A program made the position numbers and the translations under genes. The notes under the pieces were generated by a model. It was not told where the DNA came from, ran no database searches, and saw only the letters and a list, made by a program, of their open reading frames with translations. A stretch of 64,000 nt of DNA from Nocardioides sp. (GTDB taxonomy: Bacteria > Actinomycetota > Actinomycetes > Propionibacteriales > Nocardioidaceae), in assembly GCA_030698375.1 (NCBI GenBank), contig JAUYLL010000132.1, positions 1 through 64,000 of the forward strand, written 5' to 3'. Shown piece after piece: positions 27,577 to 36,063 of this stretch. The number at the start of each line of letters is the position of its first letter. The first letter of the stretch is position 1.

Positions 27577-29135
27577 GCCTGACCTGGGTGGTCCTGGGCG
27601 GCCGCGAGCCGGCGCAACGACCGCTCGCGCCCGAGCAGCTCAAGGGACTCGAAGAGCGGCGGGGAGATCCGCTTCCCGGTGACCGCGACGCGCACCGGCC
27701 CGAAGGCGTGCCGGGGCTTGAGGCCCAGGTCCTCGACGAGCGCCGTCCGCAGCGCCTCCTCGATGGCGGGGGTGGCCCACTCCCCCAGCGCCGCGAGCGC
27801 GTCGTGGGAGGCCTTGACCACCGTGATGCCCTGGTCGTCGAGCAGCTTGGCGGCATCGGTCGGGTCCAGGACGAACGCATCGTCATCGACGAAGAGGAAG
27901 CCGAGCATGTCGCCGGCCTCGCCCAGGGTCCCGATCCGCTCGTGCACCAGGGGGGCCGCCTCGGTGAGCAGCGCGCGCTGCTCCGGGGTCACCTCGGCGC
28001 CGAGCACACCGGAGGCCTGCAGCATCGGCACCAGCCGCTCGGTCAGGTCCGCGACGTCGAGGGCACGCAGGTGGGCGGCGTTGATCGCCTCGCACTTCTT
28101 CAGGTCGAAGCGGGCGGGGTTCGGGTTCACGCGGCGGATGTCGAAGACCTCGACCATCTCGTCCATGGTGAAGACGTCCCGGTCCTCGGCGATGCCCCAA
28201 CCCAGCAGCGCAAGGTAGTTCAGCAGGCCCTCGGGCAGGAAGCCCCGCTCGACGTACTCGCCCAGGCCGGCGCCCGCGTCGCGCTTGGACAGCCGCTTGT
28301 TGCCCTCGCCCATGACGATGGGCAGGTGGCCGAAGCGCGGGGCCCCCGGGCCCAGGCCGAGCTCGGCGAGCGCCTCGTGGAGCGCGATCTGGCGGGGGGT
28401 GCTAGAGAGCAGGTCCTCGCCGCGCAGGACGTGGGTGATCTCCATCAGCGCGTCGTCGACGGGGTTGACCAGCGTGTAGAGCGGGTGCCCGTTCCCGCGC
28501 ACCAGGACGAAGTCGGGGACGTGCTCGGCCAGGAAGCTGATCTCGCCGCGGACCAGGTCGGTGAAGACGACAGGACGGTCGGGCATCCGGAACCGGAGCA
28601 CGGGCACGCGGCCCTCGGCGCGGTAGGCGGCCCGCTGGTCCTGGTCGAGGTCGCGGCAGTGGCCGTCGTACCCGCTGGCGCGGTTCTCCGCGCGGGCCGC
28701 GTCGCGTCGCGCGTCGACCTCGTCGGTCGTGCAGAAGCACTCGTAGGCCTTGCCGGCCTCCTTGAGGCGGGCCGCGACATCGGCGTAGATCTCGAGCCGC
28801 TCGGACTGCTTGTACGGTGCGTGCGGGCCGCCGACCTCGGGCCCCTCGTCCCAGGTGATGCCCAGCCAGCGCAGCGAGTCGATGACGGAGGCGTAGCCCT
28901 CCTCGGTGTTGCGCGCGGCGTCGGTGTCCTCGATGCGGAGGACGAGCGTGCCTCCGAAGTGCCGGGCGAAGGCCCAGTTGAACAGCGCGGAGCGCACGTT
29001 GCCGACGTGCAGGGTCCCGGTGGGCGACGGGGGGAAGCGCACCCGGACCTGCTCGGGAGCGAGGTCGCCGAGCACGTCGCTCAGGTCCCCCGCCGTCGTC
29101 GGGGCGGGCACGGCCGGGGCCGCGGGGTCAGTCAC
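27573..29135 (-). CDS. gltX: Glutamyl-tRNA synthetase
   Basis: Class I synthetase of 520 residues. The HIGH-type motif is in [19 protein letters not shown] and the KMSKS-type motif is KRLSKRD. It is preceded by about 35 non-conserved residues from the GTG at 29135. No glutaminyl-tRNA synthetase is present in the window, and gatB/gatA lie 32 kb away, so this enzyme is probably non-discriminating (inference). The start overlaps the FAH-family gene by 8 bp. Confidence 0.96.
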   Translation of the reverse strand: MTDPAAPAVPAPTTAGDLSDVLGDLAPEQVRVRFPPSPTGTLHVGNVRSALFNWAFARHFGGTLVLRIEDTDAARNTEEGYASVIDSLRWLGITWDEGPEVGGPHAPYKQSERLEIYADVAARLKEAGKAYECFCTTDEVDARRDAARAENRASGYDGHCRDLDQDQRAAYRAEGRVPVLRFRMPDRPVVFTDLVRGEISFLAEHVPDFVLVRGNGHPLYTLVNPVDDALMEITHVLRGEDLLSSTPRQIALHEALAELGLGPGAPRFGHLPIVMGEGNKRLSKRDAGAGLGEYVERGFLPEGLLNYLALLGWGIAEDRDVFTMDEMVEVFDIRRVNPNPARFDLKKCEAINAAHLRALDVADLTERLVPMLQASGVLGAEVTPEQRALLTEAAPLVHERIGTLGEAGDMLGFLFVDDDAFVLDPTDAAKLLDDQGITVVKASHDALAALGEWATPAIEEALRTALVEDLGLKPRHAFGPVRVAVTGKRISPPLFESLELLGRERSLRRLAAAQDHPGQA

Positions 29136-29928
29136 GAGCAACCACCTTGTTGGTGAGGGAACCGATGCCGGCGACCGAGACCTCGACCTCGTCACCGACC
29201 TGGAGTGGACCGACACCCGCGGGGGTGCCGGTGAGGATGACGTCGCCGGGCAGCAGCGTCATCACCGAGGAGACGTGGGCGATCAGGGTCGGCACGTCGA
29301 AGATGAGGTCGGCGGTGGTGCCATCCTGGACCACGTCGCCGTTGAGGTGGGTCTGCACGCGCAGGTCCGCGGGGTCGAGCTCGGTCTCGATCCACGGGCC
29401 CAGCGGGCAGAAGGAGTCGAAGCCCTTGGCGCGGGTGAACTGGCCGTCGCGCTGCTGCAGGTCACGGGCGGTGACGTCGTTGGCGACGGTGTAGCCGAAG
29501 ACGACCTCGAGCGCCTTCTCGACGGGCACGTCGCGGCAGATCCGGCCGATGACGACGGCGAGCTCGCCCTCGTAGTCCACCCGCTCGCTCTGCCGGGGGT
29601 GGTAGATCGGGTCCGCCGGGCCCGAGACGCTGGTGTTCGGCTTGAGGAACATCAGCGGCTCGTCGGGCACGTCCTGGCCCATCTCGGCCGCGTGGTCGCG
29701 GTAGTTGCGGCCGATGCCGACGACCTTGCTGCGCGGGATGACCGGGGCCAGCAGCCGCGCGTCGGCGATCGGCACCTCCGTCGACGTCAGCTTGAGGCCG
29801 ACGTAGAGCGGGTCGCCGGCCAGCACCACCAGCACGGCGTCCTCGGCGGGCTGGCCGAAGTCGTCGACCTCTCCGGTCAGGACGCCGAACTGCGGGTCCT
29901 CCCCTGTCGTGAACCTGGCTATACGCAC
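29128..29928 (-). CDS. Fumarylacetoacetate hydrolase-family protein
   Basis: 266 residues with the FAH fold and its metal ligands: [43 protein letters not shown], and [13 protein letters not shown]. Bacterial members act on acylpyruvates, oxaloacetate or homoprotocatechuate intermediates; the substrate cannot be told. Adjacent and translationally linked to gltX, as in many actinobacteria. Confidence 0.9.
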   Translation of the reverse strand: MRIARFTTGEDPQFGVLTGEVDDFGQPAEDAVLVVLAGDPLYVGLKLTSTEVPIADARLLAPVIPRSKVVGIGRNYRDHAAEMGQDVPDEPLMFLKPNTSVSGPADPIYHPRQSERVDYEGELAVVIGRICRDVPVEKALEVVFGYTVANDVTARDLQQRDGQFTRAKGFDSFCPLGPWIETELDPADLRVQTHLNGDVVQDGTTADLIFDVPTLIAHVSSVMTLLPGDVILTGTPAGVGPLQVGDEVEVSVAGIGSLTNKVVARD

Positions 29929-29970
29929 TCGGCGAGCCTACCGGCGGACCGGCCTCACTACCCTGGGCGG

Positions 29971-30867
29971 GTGAGCACCGCTGTGGACGAACGCGCCCGC
30001 GCCTCCGTCCTTGGTGAGGCGGCGTGGCACGCCCGCCGTGACGCGCACGAGCGCCGCGTCGACGCCTGGACGAGCCCGCACCTGGAGCGCCGGCGTACCG
30101 GCGAGGCGCACCCGGTCCACGACTTCCTGTTCACCTACTACTCCCAGCGGCCCGCCGCCCTCCGGCGCTGGCACCCCGGTCACGGCGTCGTCCTCGCCGG
30201 GGACACCACGGCGTACGACGGGCTGAAGGGGTACGCCGCGACCAGCGGTGGCGTCACGGTGCCGGAGGCGTACGTCGCGTCGCAGGCTCGGATGCTCCGC
30301 ACGCTGCGCACCTTGCTGGTGGCGACGGCGGCCCGCCCCGCCCAGCTGGGCTGCTTCGGGCTGCACGAGTGGGCGATGGTCTACCGCCTCGATGCCGTCG
30401 AGGTGCGGCACTCCTCGTGGCCGCTGCGCCTGGGAGCCGCCGGCACCGACGCCGTCGTCGAGCAGCACCGGATCCGGTGCACGCACTTCGACGCCTACCG
30501 TTTCTTCACCGAGCCGGCGCGACCGTTGAACGTCCTCTCCCCCGGCCGCGACGACCGGGCCGAGCACGAGCAGCCGGGCTGTCTCCATGCCGGTATGGAC
30601 CTCTACAAGCACGCCTTCCGGCTCACCCCGATGATCGCCTCCGAGCTCGTCGCCGACTGCTTCGCGCTCGCCCGCGAGATCCGCGAGCTCGACATGCGCG
30701 CGTCGCCGTACGACCTGAGTGCACTGGGCTACGACCCGGTCCCGATCGAGACCGCCGCCGGTAAGCAGGCGTACGTCGAGGCCCAGCAGGACTTCGTCGA
30801 GCGTGGCTCGCCGCTGCGGCAGCGGCTGGTCGAGGAGTGCGACCGGCTGCTCGCCGTGGGCGACTGA
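29971..30867 (+). CDS. Conserved protein, function uncertain
   Basis: 298 residues from a GTG, starting VSTAVDERARASVLGEAAWH. Recognisable stretches are HPVHDFLFTYYSQRPAALRRWHPG, CFGLHEWAMVYR, HFDAYRFFT and CLHAGMDLYKHAFRL, rich in His, Trp and Tyr. I recall close actinobacterial relatives carrying the automatic label 3-methyladenine DNA glycosylase, but no glycosylase motif is visible, so I do not assign a function. Divergent from the FAH gene across 42 bp. Confidence 0.75.
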   Translation: MSTAVDERARASVLGEAAWHARRDAHERRVDAWTSPHLERRRTGEAHPVHDFLFTYYSQRPAALRRWHPGHGVVLAGDTTAYDGLKGYAATSGGVTVPEAYVASQARMLRTLRTLLVATAARPAQLGCFGLHEWAMVYRLDAVEVRHSSWPLRLGAAGTDAVVEQHRIRCTHFDAYRFFTEPARPLNVLSPGRDDRAEHEQPGCLHAGMDLYKHAFRLTPMIASELVADCFALAREIRELDMRASPYDLSALGYDPVPIETAAGKQAYVEAQQDFVERGSPLRQRLVEECDRLLAVGD

Positions 30868-30941
30868 CGACGGGCGTTGTCGATACGCCAGGCACCTCCC
30901 GACGCCCGGATGAGGTGCGTGACGTACCAACAACTGCCCGC

Positions 30942-32354
30942 TCAGCCGAGAAGAGCCGGCGGCACCCGGTCGGCCCAGGGGCGAGCCTCCTCGACCTGGG
31001 CGGCCACGGCGAGGAGCAACTCCTCCTGGGCGGGCCGCGCGGCGAGCATGACGCCCACGGGGAGCCCGTCAGCCTGGTGCAGCGGCAGCGAGACCGCGGG
31101 CATGCCGGTGACGTTCCACGCCGACGTCCACGGCGTGAAGCGCTTCTGGGCCTCGAAGTCGGCCTCGGGATCGGCGTCGTCGCGCAGCGCGCCGACCGGC
31201 AGCGGCAGGTCTGCCAGCGTGGGCGTGAGCACGAGGTCGTACGGCGTGAGCGCGGTCAGCGCCGTGGCAGCGTGCCGCCGCAGCGCGCCGAGCGCGAGGC
31301 CGAAGTCCGGCCCGGAGACGGCATGGCCGCGATCGGCAAGCCAGCGTGTGAGCGGGCGGATCCGGTCCTCGCGCCCCGGCGGGACCGGCGAGAGCGCCGT
31401 CAGCACGGCCCAACAGGTCTCGAAGTCGACCACGGCCTCGGCCGGCAGCGGTGCCGGCACGTCGACCACCTCGTGCCCCAGTTCCTCGAGCAACCTCGAG
31501 GCCTCCTCGTACGCCGCCAGGCAGGCCGGGTGCACAGCGGTCTCGGCGATCAGCGGTGCCGTGAAGCGCGCCACCCGCAGCCGACCGGACGGACGGTCAC
31601 AGGCGTCCATGAAGGTCCCGGCCGGCGGAGCGGCCCAGAAGGGGTCACCGACGGCCGGTCCGGCCAGCACGTCGAGCAGGGCCGCCGCGTCGCGGACGGT
31701 GCGGGCGAGCGTGCCGGCGATCGCCAGCCCGACCGGGTCGCCGTACGCCGGGGCGCCGCTGACGCGGCCACGACTGGGCTTGAGGCCGACGAGTCCGCAG
31801 CAGCTGGCGGGGATCCGGATGGATCCGCCGCCGTCGGAGCCCTGAGCGGCCGCCACGACGCGGGCCGCCACCGCGGTCGCCGCTCCCCCGCTGGAGCCGC
31901 CCGCCATCCGCGTCGGGTCCCACGGCGTCACGGCCGGGGGCTGCCCCTCGGGCTCGGTGTAGCAGGGGGAGCCGAACTCCGGGGTGCTCGTCTTGCCGAT
32001 ACTCACGAGACCGGCGCGCTCGAGCCGGAGCACCACCTCGTCGGAGACCTCGGGCACGAAGTCGTCGTAGGCCGCCGACCCGAAGGTCGTGCGGACCCCG
32101 GCGGTCAGGTTGAGGTCCTTCACCGCCGTGGGCACGCCGTGCAGCGGTCCGCGTTCGTCGCCACGGCCGCGAGCCTCGTCAGCCGCGTCCGCCGCGGCCA
32201 TGGCCGCCTCCGGCGTCAGGGTGACGAACGAGCCCCAGCCTGCATACCTCTCAGCGCGGGCGAGCGCGTGCTCGACCAATTCCCGGGAGGACACCTCCCC
32301 CGCCGCCAGGGCAGCGGCCTGCTCGAGCATGGTCAGGTCGTGCAGCGCAGCCAT
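30942..32354 (-). CDS. Amidase-signature family enzyme
   Basis: 470 residues. The Ser-cisSer-Lys triad is visible: lysine in PTAVKDLN, the Gly/Ser-rich stretch MAGGSSGGAATAVAARVVAA, then GSDGGGSIRIPASCCGLVG with the nucleophilic serine. It hydrolyses an unknown amide. It is not GatA: gatA is at the right end of the window, and this protein's C-terminus differs. Its start lies 32 bp beyond the small membrane gene's stop, in the same direction. Confidence 0.9.
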   Translation of the reverse strand: MAALHDLTMLEQAAALAAGEVSSRELVEHALARAERYAGWGSFVTLTPEAAMAAADAADEARGRGDERGPLHGVPTAVKDLNLTAGVRTTFGSAAYDDFVPEVSDEVVLRLERAGLVSIGKTSTPEFGSPCYTEPEGQPPAVTPWDPTRMAGGSSGGAATAVAARVVAAAQGSDGGGSIRIPASCCGLVGLKPSRGRVSGAPAYGDPVGLAIAGTLARTVRDAAALLDVLAGPAVGDPFWAAPPAGTFMDACDRPSGRLRVARFTAPLIAETAVHPACLAAYEEASRLLEELGHEVVDVPAPLPAEAVVDFETCWAVLTALSPVPPGREDRIRPLTRWLADRGHAVSGPDFGLALGALRRHAATALTALTPYDLVLTPTLADLPLPVGALRDDADPEADFEAQKRFTPWTSAWNVTGMPAVSLPLHQADGLPVGVMLAARPAQEELLLAVAAQVEEARPWADRVPPALLG

Positions 32355-32386
32355 GCCCCGAGGCTATGTCGTGCCGGTCGCCCCGC

Positions 32387-32734
32387 TCAGGCGGCGTAGC
32401 CCGACCAGTGGCCGAGGAGGAGCCAGAAGACGCCCATCATCAGCACGCCCCCGAGGACCGGCAACCAGAACGTCGGCATGCCGGTGCCGCTGGCACGCCG
32501 CACGCCCAGCCAGGACAGCACCCACAGCACCGGCCCGGTCAGTCCGAGGGTGAGGGTCGCCAGGACCTGCTGCTGGGTCCCGCAGGCAGCGGCCTCGTCC
32601 CCGCACACCGCGGGCCCGGAGAACAGGCCCAGCAACGTCATCAGCCCGGCGACGATCCCCTGGACCACGAGGAGGGTGCGGGTCAGCCCGGGGTCCTCGA
32701 CCGGCTCGGCCGCTGCGGGGCGGCGCGGGCTCAC
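32387..32734 (-). CDS. Small membrane protein
   Basis: 115 residues from a GTG at 32734, which overlaps the cimA stop by 4 bp (GTGA). Three hydrophobic segments are visible: TRTLLVVQGIVAGLMTLLGLF, VLATLTLGLTGPVLWVLSWLG and TFWLPVLGGVLMMGVFWLLL. Two cysteines (VCGDEAAACG) sit between helices 1 and 2. No family recognised; coupling to cimA suggests cotranscription. Confidence 0.75.
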   Translation of the reverse strand: MSPRRPAAAEPVEDPGLTRTLLVVQGIVAGLMTLLGLFSGPAVCGDEAAACGTQQQVLATLTLGLTGPVLWVLSWLGVRRASGTGMPTFWLPVLGGVLMMGVFWLLLGHWSGYAA

Positions 32735-34320
32735 GCGCCGTGGCGACGCAGGCCGAAGGTGACGCCGTCGAGGAGCGCGCCCCAGGAGGCCTCGATGACG
32801 TTGTGGCCGACGCCCACGGTCACCCATGAGCTCACGCCGTCGGTGGTCTCGATGAGCACCCGGGTGATCGCGTCGGTCCCGTGGCCCTGGTCGAGGATGC
32901 GCACCTTGTAGTCGATGAGCTCGAACTTCGCGACCTCCGGGTAGGCCTGCCCGATCGCCTGGCGCAGCGCGTGGTCCAGGGCGTTGACCGGACCGTTGCC
33001 CTCCCCCGTGGAGACGATGCGGGCCCCGCCGGCACGCAACTTCACCGTCGCCTCCGAGAGCGCCTCCTCGCCGGGCTTGGAGTCGGTGATGACCCGCCAC
33101 GACTCGACCTCGACGTACGCCGGCCGGCTGCCCTCGACCTCCTCGGCGAGCAGCAGCTCGAAGGAGGCGTCCGCGGCCTCGAACGTGTAGCCCCGCGACT
33201 CCAGGTGCTTCACCCGGTCGGTGACCCGGGTGATCAGGGCCTTGCCCTCGGGCGTCTCGGTCGACAGGTCGAACCCGAGCTGGCGGCCCTTGAGCTCGAT
33301 GCTGGCGCGGCCGGCCATGTCGGAGACCAGCAGGCGCATGTCGTTGCCAACGCCGACCGGGTCCATGTGCTGGTAGAGGTCAGGGTCGACCTTGATCGCG
33401 CTCGCGTGCAGCCCGGCCTTGTGCGCGAAGGCGCTCGTGCCGACGTACGGCTGGCGGGAGGCGGGCGGGAAATTCGTGACCTCGGCGACCGCGTGCGCGA
33501 TGCGGGTGGCCTCGCGCAACCGGCCCTCGGGCAGCACCGGGCGGTCGAGCTTGAGCTCCAGCGCGGCCACGACGCTGACGAGGTCGGCGTTGCCGGTCCG
33601 CTCGCCGTAGCCGTTCATGCAGCCCTGGACGTGGGTCGCACCCGCGTTCACGGCAGCGACGCTGTTGGCAACGGCACAGCCGGTGTCGTTGTGGGCGTGG
33701 ATCCCGACCCGGCCGGTGCTGGTGTCCACCACGTCGCGCACGATCTCGCCGACCCAGTCGGGGAGCATCCCGCCGTTGGTGTCGCAGAGCGCGACCACGT
33801 CGGCACCGGCCTCGTGGGCAGCCGCGACGACAGCCAGTGCGTAGTCGCGGTTGCGGCGGTAGCCGTCGAAGAAGTGCTCGGCGTCGACGAAGACCCGCAG
33901 CCCCTCGGCCTTGAGGTGGGCCACGGTGTCGCGCACCATCGCGAGGTTCTCCTCGAGCGTGGTGCGCAGCGCGAGCTCGACGTGCCGGTCGTGGGACTTC
34001 GCGACCAGGCAGGCGACCGACGCACCGGAGTCACGGAGCGCGGCGACCTGCGGGTCGTCGGCGGCCGCCACCCCTGCGCGGCGGGTGGCCCCGAAGGCCA
34101 CCAGCTGGGCGTGCTCGAGCGTCAGCTCCTCGCGTGCGCGGCGGAAGAACTCGGTGTCCTTGGGGTTCGCACCCGGCCACCCGCCCTCGATGAAGCCCAC
34201 CCCCAGGCCGTCGATGAGCCCGGCGATCGTCAGCTTGTCGGCGACGGAGAGGTTCAGCCCCTCCTGCTGGGCGCCGTCGCGCAGCGTCGTGTCGTAGACG
34301 TGGAAGGAGTCGCTGGTCAC
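32731..34320 (-). CDS. cimA: Citramalate synthase
   Basis: Condenses pyruvate with acetyl-CoA to (R)-citramalate, the entry to threonine-independent isoleucine synthesis. The 529 residues begin VTSDSFHVYDTTLRDGAQQE. The TIM-barrel has GVGFIEGGWPGANPKD, HNDTGCAVANS and FAHKAGLHASA, and a C-terminal LeuA-type regulatory domain ends with a VTVGVGHNVIEAS segment. The Lys/Glu pattern GWPGANPKD distinguishes CimA from LeuA and homocitrate synthase. LeuCD and LeuB then act on citramalate. It is preceded by an Ile-codon leader and terminator. Confidence 0.92.
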   Translation of the reverse strand: MTSDSFHVYDTTLRDGAQQEGLNLSVADKLTIAGLIDGLGVGFIEGGWPGANPKDTEFFRRAREELTLEHAQLVAFGATRRAGVAAADDPQVAALRDSGASVACLVAKSHDRHVELALRTTLEENLAMVRDTVAHLKAEGLRVFVDAEHFFDGYRRNRDYALAVVAAAHEAGADVVALCDTNGGMLPDWVGEIVRDVVDTSTGRVGIHAHNDTGCAVANSVAAVNAGATHVQGCMNGYGERTGNADLVSVVAALELKLDRPVLPEGRLREATRIAHAVAEVTNFPPASRQPYVGTSAFAHKAGLHASAIKVDPDLYQHMDPVGVGNDMRLLVSDMAGRASIELKGRQLGFDLSTETPEGKALITRVTDRVKHLESRGYTFEAADASFELLLAEEVEGSRPAYVEVESWRVITDSKPGEEALSEATVKLRAGGARIVSTGEGNGPVNALDHALRQAIGQAYPEVAKFELIDYKVRILDQGHGTDAITRVLIETTDGVSSWVTVGVGHNVIEASWGALLDGVTFGLRRHGA

Positions 34321-34374
34321 GGGGTGGTCCCTCGGCTCTGGTCTCGGGGTCTCGGGTCGGTCGGCTGCGGGCAA

Positions 34375-34402
34375 CAAAAAACCCTCCCGCGGGACGAGAG
34401 GG
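34375..34402 (-). terminator. Attenuator terminator upstream of cimA
   Basis: Minus-strand stem CCCTC ... GAGGG enclosing the self-complementary CCCGCGGG, followed by a run of Ts (GGGTTTTTTG), 55 bp before the cimA start and 34 bp after the leader-peptide stop. Upstream, GCGTCGCGAGC and GCTCCCGACGC can form a competing stem. A U-run of this quality is rare in this window. Confidence 0.8.
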
Positions 34403-34435
34403 TGGCGCGTCGGGAGCGAGGTGGCTCGCGACGCG

Positions 34436-34465
34436 CTAGGAAATGATGATCGTGGTGCGGTTCAT
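34436..34465 (-). CDS. cimA leader peptide (MNRTTIIIS)
   Basis: Nine codons ending at TAG, starting at an ATG 5 nt after GGAGG. Three consecutive Ile codons (ATC ATC ATT) and two Thr codons sit just before the attenuator. Stalling at Ile codons would favour antitermination and expression of citramalate synthase, the isoleucine-committed enzyme. A promoter-like GTGACG plus CACAGT with 17-nt spacing lies just upstream. Confidence 0.8.
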   Translation of the reverse strand: MNRTTIIIS

Positions 34466-34535
34466 GGTGACCTCCACTGTGCCAGACCCGGCGTACGACG
34501 TCACGGGGTCTCGCGATCCGGGCGCCGGGCCGGCC

Positions 34536-36035
34536 TCAGCGGGCGAGCTCACCCAGGAGGGTCCCGTCCCGCCAGGGCGCCCCCGGCGCGGGGTCCCACC
34601 GGGTGCCCTCGGAGGCGAGGCTCCAGGCGAGGACCGCCGCGAGCAGCGCCAGCACCAGGACGCCTGCCCAACCCCGGCCGGGGCGACGGGTGAGGAACCG
34701 GGCCAGCCGCCGGGACGGCAGACGCACCCGCATCGAGCCGGGCAGCCACCACAGCGCCAGGGTGGTCATGAGCGCGAGCCCCACGAGCAGAGGAGTGCCG
34801 GTGACCCCGACCAGCAGCAGGCCGACGGCGAGCAGGAAGACGAGGAGCCCCGTCCAGGTCAGCAGGACGAGAGTCCCCCAGGTGGCCACACCGGCGTACC
34901 AGGGGCTGGCGGCCACCGTCAGCGGCAGGTCGTACCACCGGGCACGTCCCCGGATCTGCTGCCGCTCCCGGGTGGCCGAGGACGCCCACGAGGCGGTCCG
35001 CAGCACCAGGACGAGGGCGGTGAGCACTAGCAGTGCCAGGACCGGCGCAGCGAGGATGGCGAGCGCGCTGGCGGCCGCAGCACCGATCCCCAGCAGCCAC
35101 CGCTGCAGCGGGCCCACGTCGCGGGGCGGGGCGACGGGGACGAGCGGCATCATCCTCGTGGCCGGGCCGCGGTCCTCCTCCGACGAGGGGTGCCCCTCCA
35201 GCCACGACTCCAGCCGCTCCAGGACCTCGGGGAGCGGCGGCCGGTCCAACGGGTCGGGCGCGAGGCACTCCTCCACCAGACGCCGCATCAACGGGTCGAC
35301 CTCGCGCAGGTCGTGCTCCCCGCGACGGACCCGATCCATCACCGCCATCGCCGGCCCTCGCCCGTACGGCGGCGCCCCCGTCGAGGCGAACGCCACCGTC
35401 GCCGCCCAGGCGTGCACGTCTGCGGCCGGTGTCGGGTCGTCACCGTGCAGGATCTCCGGCGCGAGGTAGCCGGGAGTACCGAGCAACCAGCCGGTGTGGG
35501 TGATCCGGGAGTCCTCGGCCAGCCGCGCGAGCCCGAAGTCGATGAGGACCGGGGACCGGCCCTCCAGTAGGACGTTGGTGGGCTTCACGTCACGGTGCAG
35601 CACCCCGACGGCGTGCACGGCCTCCAGCGCCTCGGCCAGTGCGTGGGCGAAGTGGACGAGGCTCTCACCCAGGATCGGGCCCTCAGAGCGAAGGTGCTCG
35701 TGCAGGGACGGCCCCGGGACGTACCGGGTGGCGACGTAGGGCACCTCGCCCCAGGGGTCCGCGTCGAGCACCTCCGCGACGCGGGGGCTGCGGACACGCT
35801 CGAGCGAGGCCACCTCCCGTTCGAGCCGCAGCCGAGCCTCCTCGTCGCCGACGACGTGCGGGCGCAGCACCTTGAGCGCGACCTGGCGGCCGTCCGAGGC
35901 CTCCGCCAGGTGCACGACGCCCATGCCGCCTTCCCCGACCTTGTCGAGGAGGCGGTAGTCGCCCACCCAGGCGTCGGCCGTCTCGGGGGTGCGTGTCGCC
36001 CCGGGCCTGGGGGCCGACGCGTCGCGCGCTGCCAC
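34536..36035 (-). CDS. Membrane serine/threonine protein kinase
   Basis: 499 residues. N-terminal Hanks-type kinase domain: glycine loop GEGGMGVVHLAEASDG, lysine in VALKVLRPH, catalytic HRDVKPTNVLL, DFGLARL and the APE-like LAPEILHG. After a linker (residues about 290-310), the C-terminal 190 residues form about five hydrophobic segments with an amphipathic Arg-rich linker and a short outside tail. There are no PASTA or other extracellular sensor domains. The gene stands alone between cimA and a hydrolase gene on the same strand. Confidence 0.9.
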   Translation of the reverse strand: MAARDASAPRPGATRTPETADAWVGDYRLLDKVGEGGMGVVHLAEASDGRQVALKVLRPHVVGDEEARLRLEREVASLERVRSPRVAEVLDADPWGEVPYVATRYVPGPSLHEHLRSEGPILGESLVHFAHALAEALEAVHAVGVLHRDVKPTNVLLEGRSPVLIDFGLARLAEDSRITHTGWLLGTPGYLAPEILHGDDPTPAADVHAWAATVAFASTGAPPYGRGPAMAVMDRVRRGEHDLREVDPLMRRLVEECLAPDPLDRPPLPEVLERLESWLEGHPSSEEDRGPATRMMPLVPVAPPRDVGPLQRWLLGIGAAAASALAILAAPVLALLVLTALVLVLRTASWASSATRERQQIRGRARWYDLPLTVAASPWYAGVATWGTLVLLTWTGLLVFLLAVGLLLVGVTGTPLLVGLALMTTLALWWLPGSMRVRLPSRRLARFLTRRPGRGWAGVLVLALLAAVLAWSLASEGTRWDPAPGAPWRDGTLLGELAR

Positions 36036-36063
36036 CCACCCACGGTAGCCCGCGCAGCGTCGG

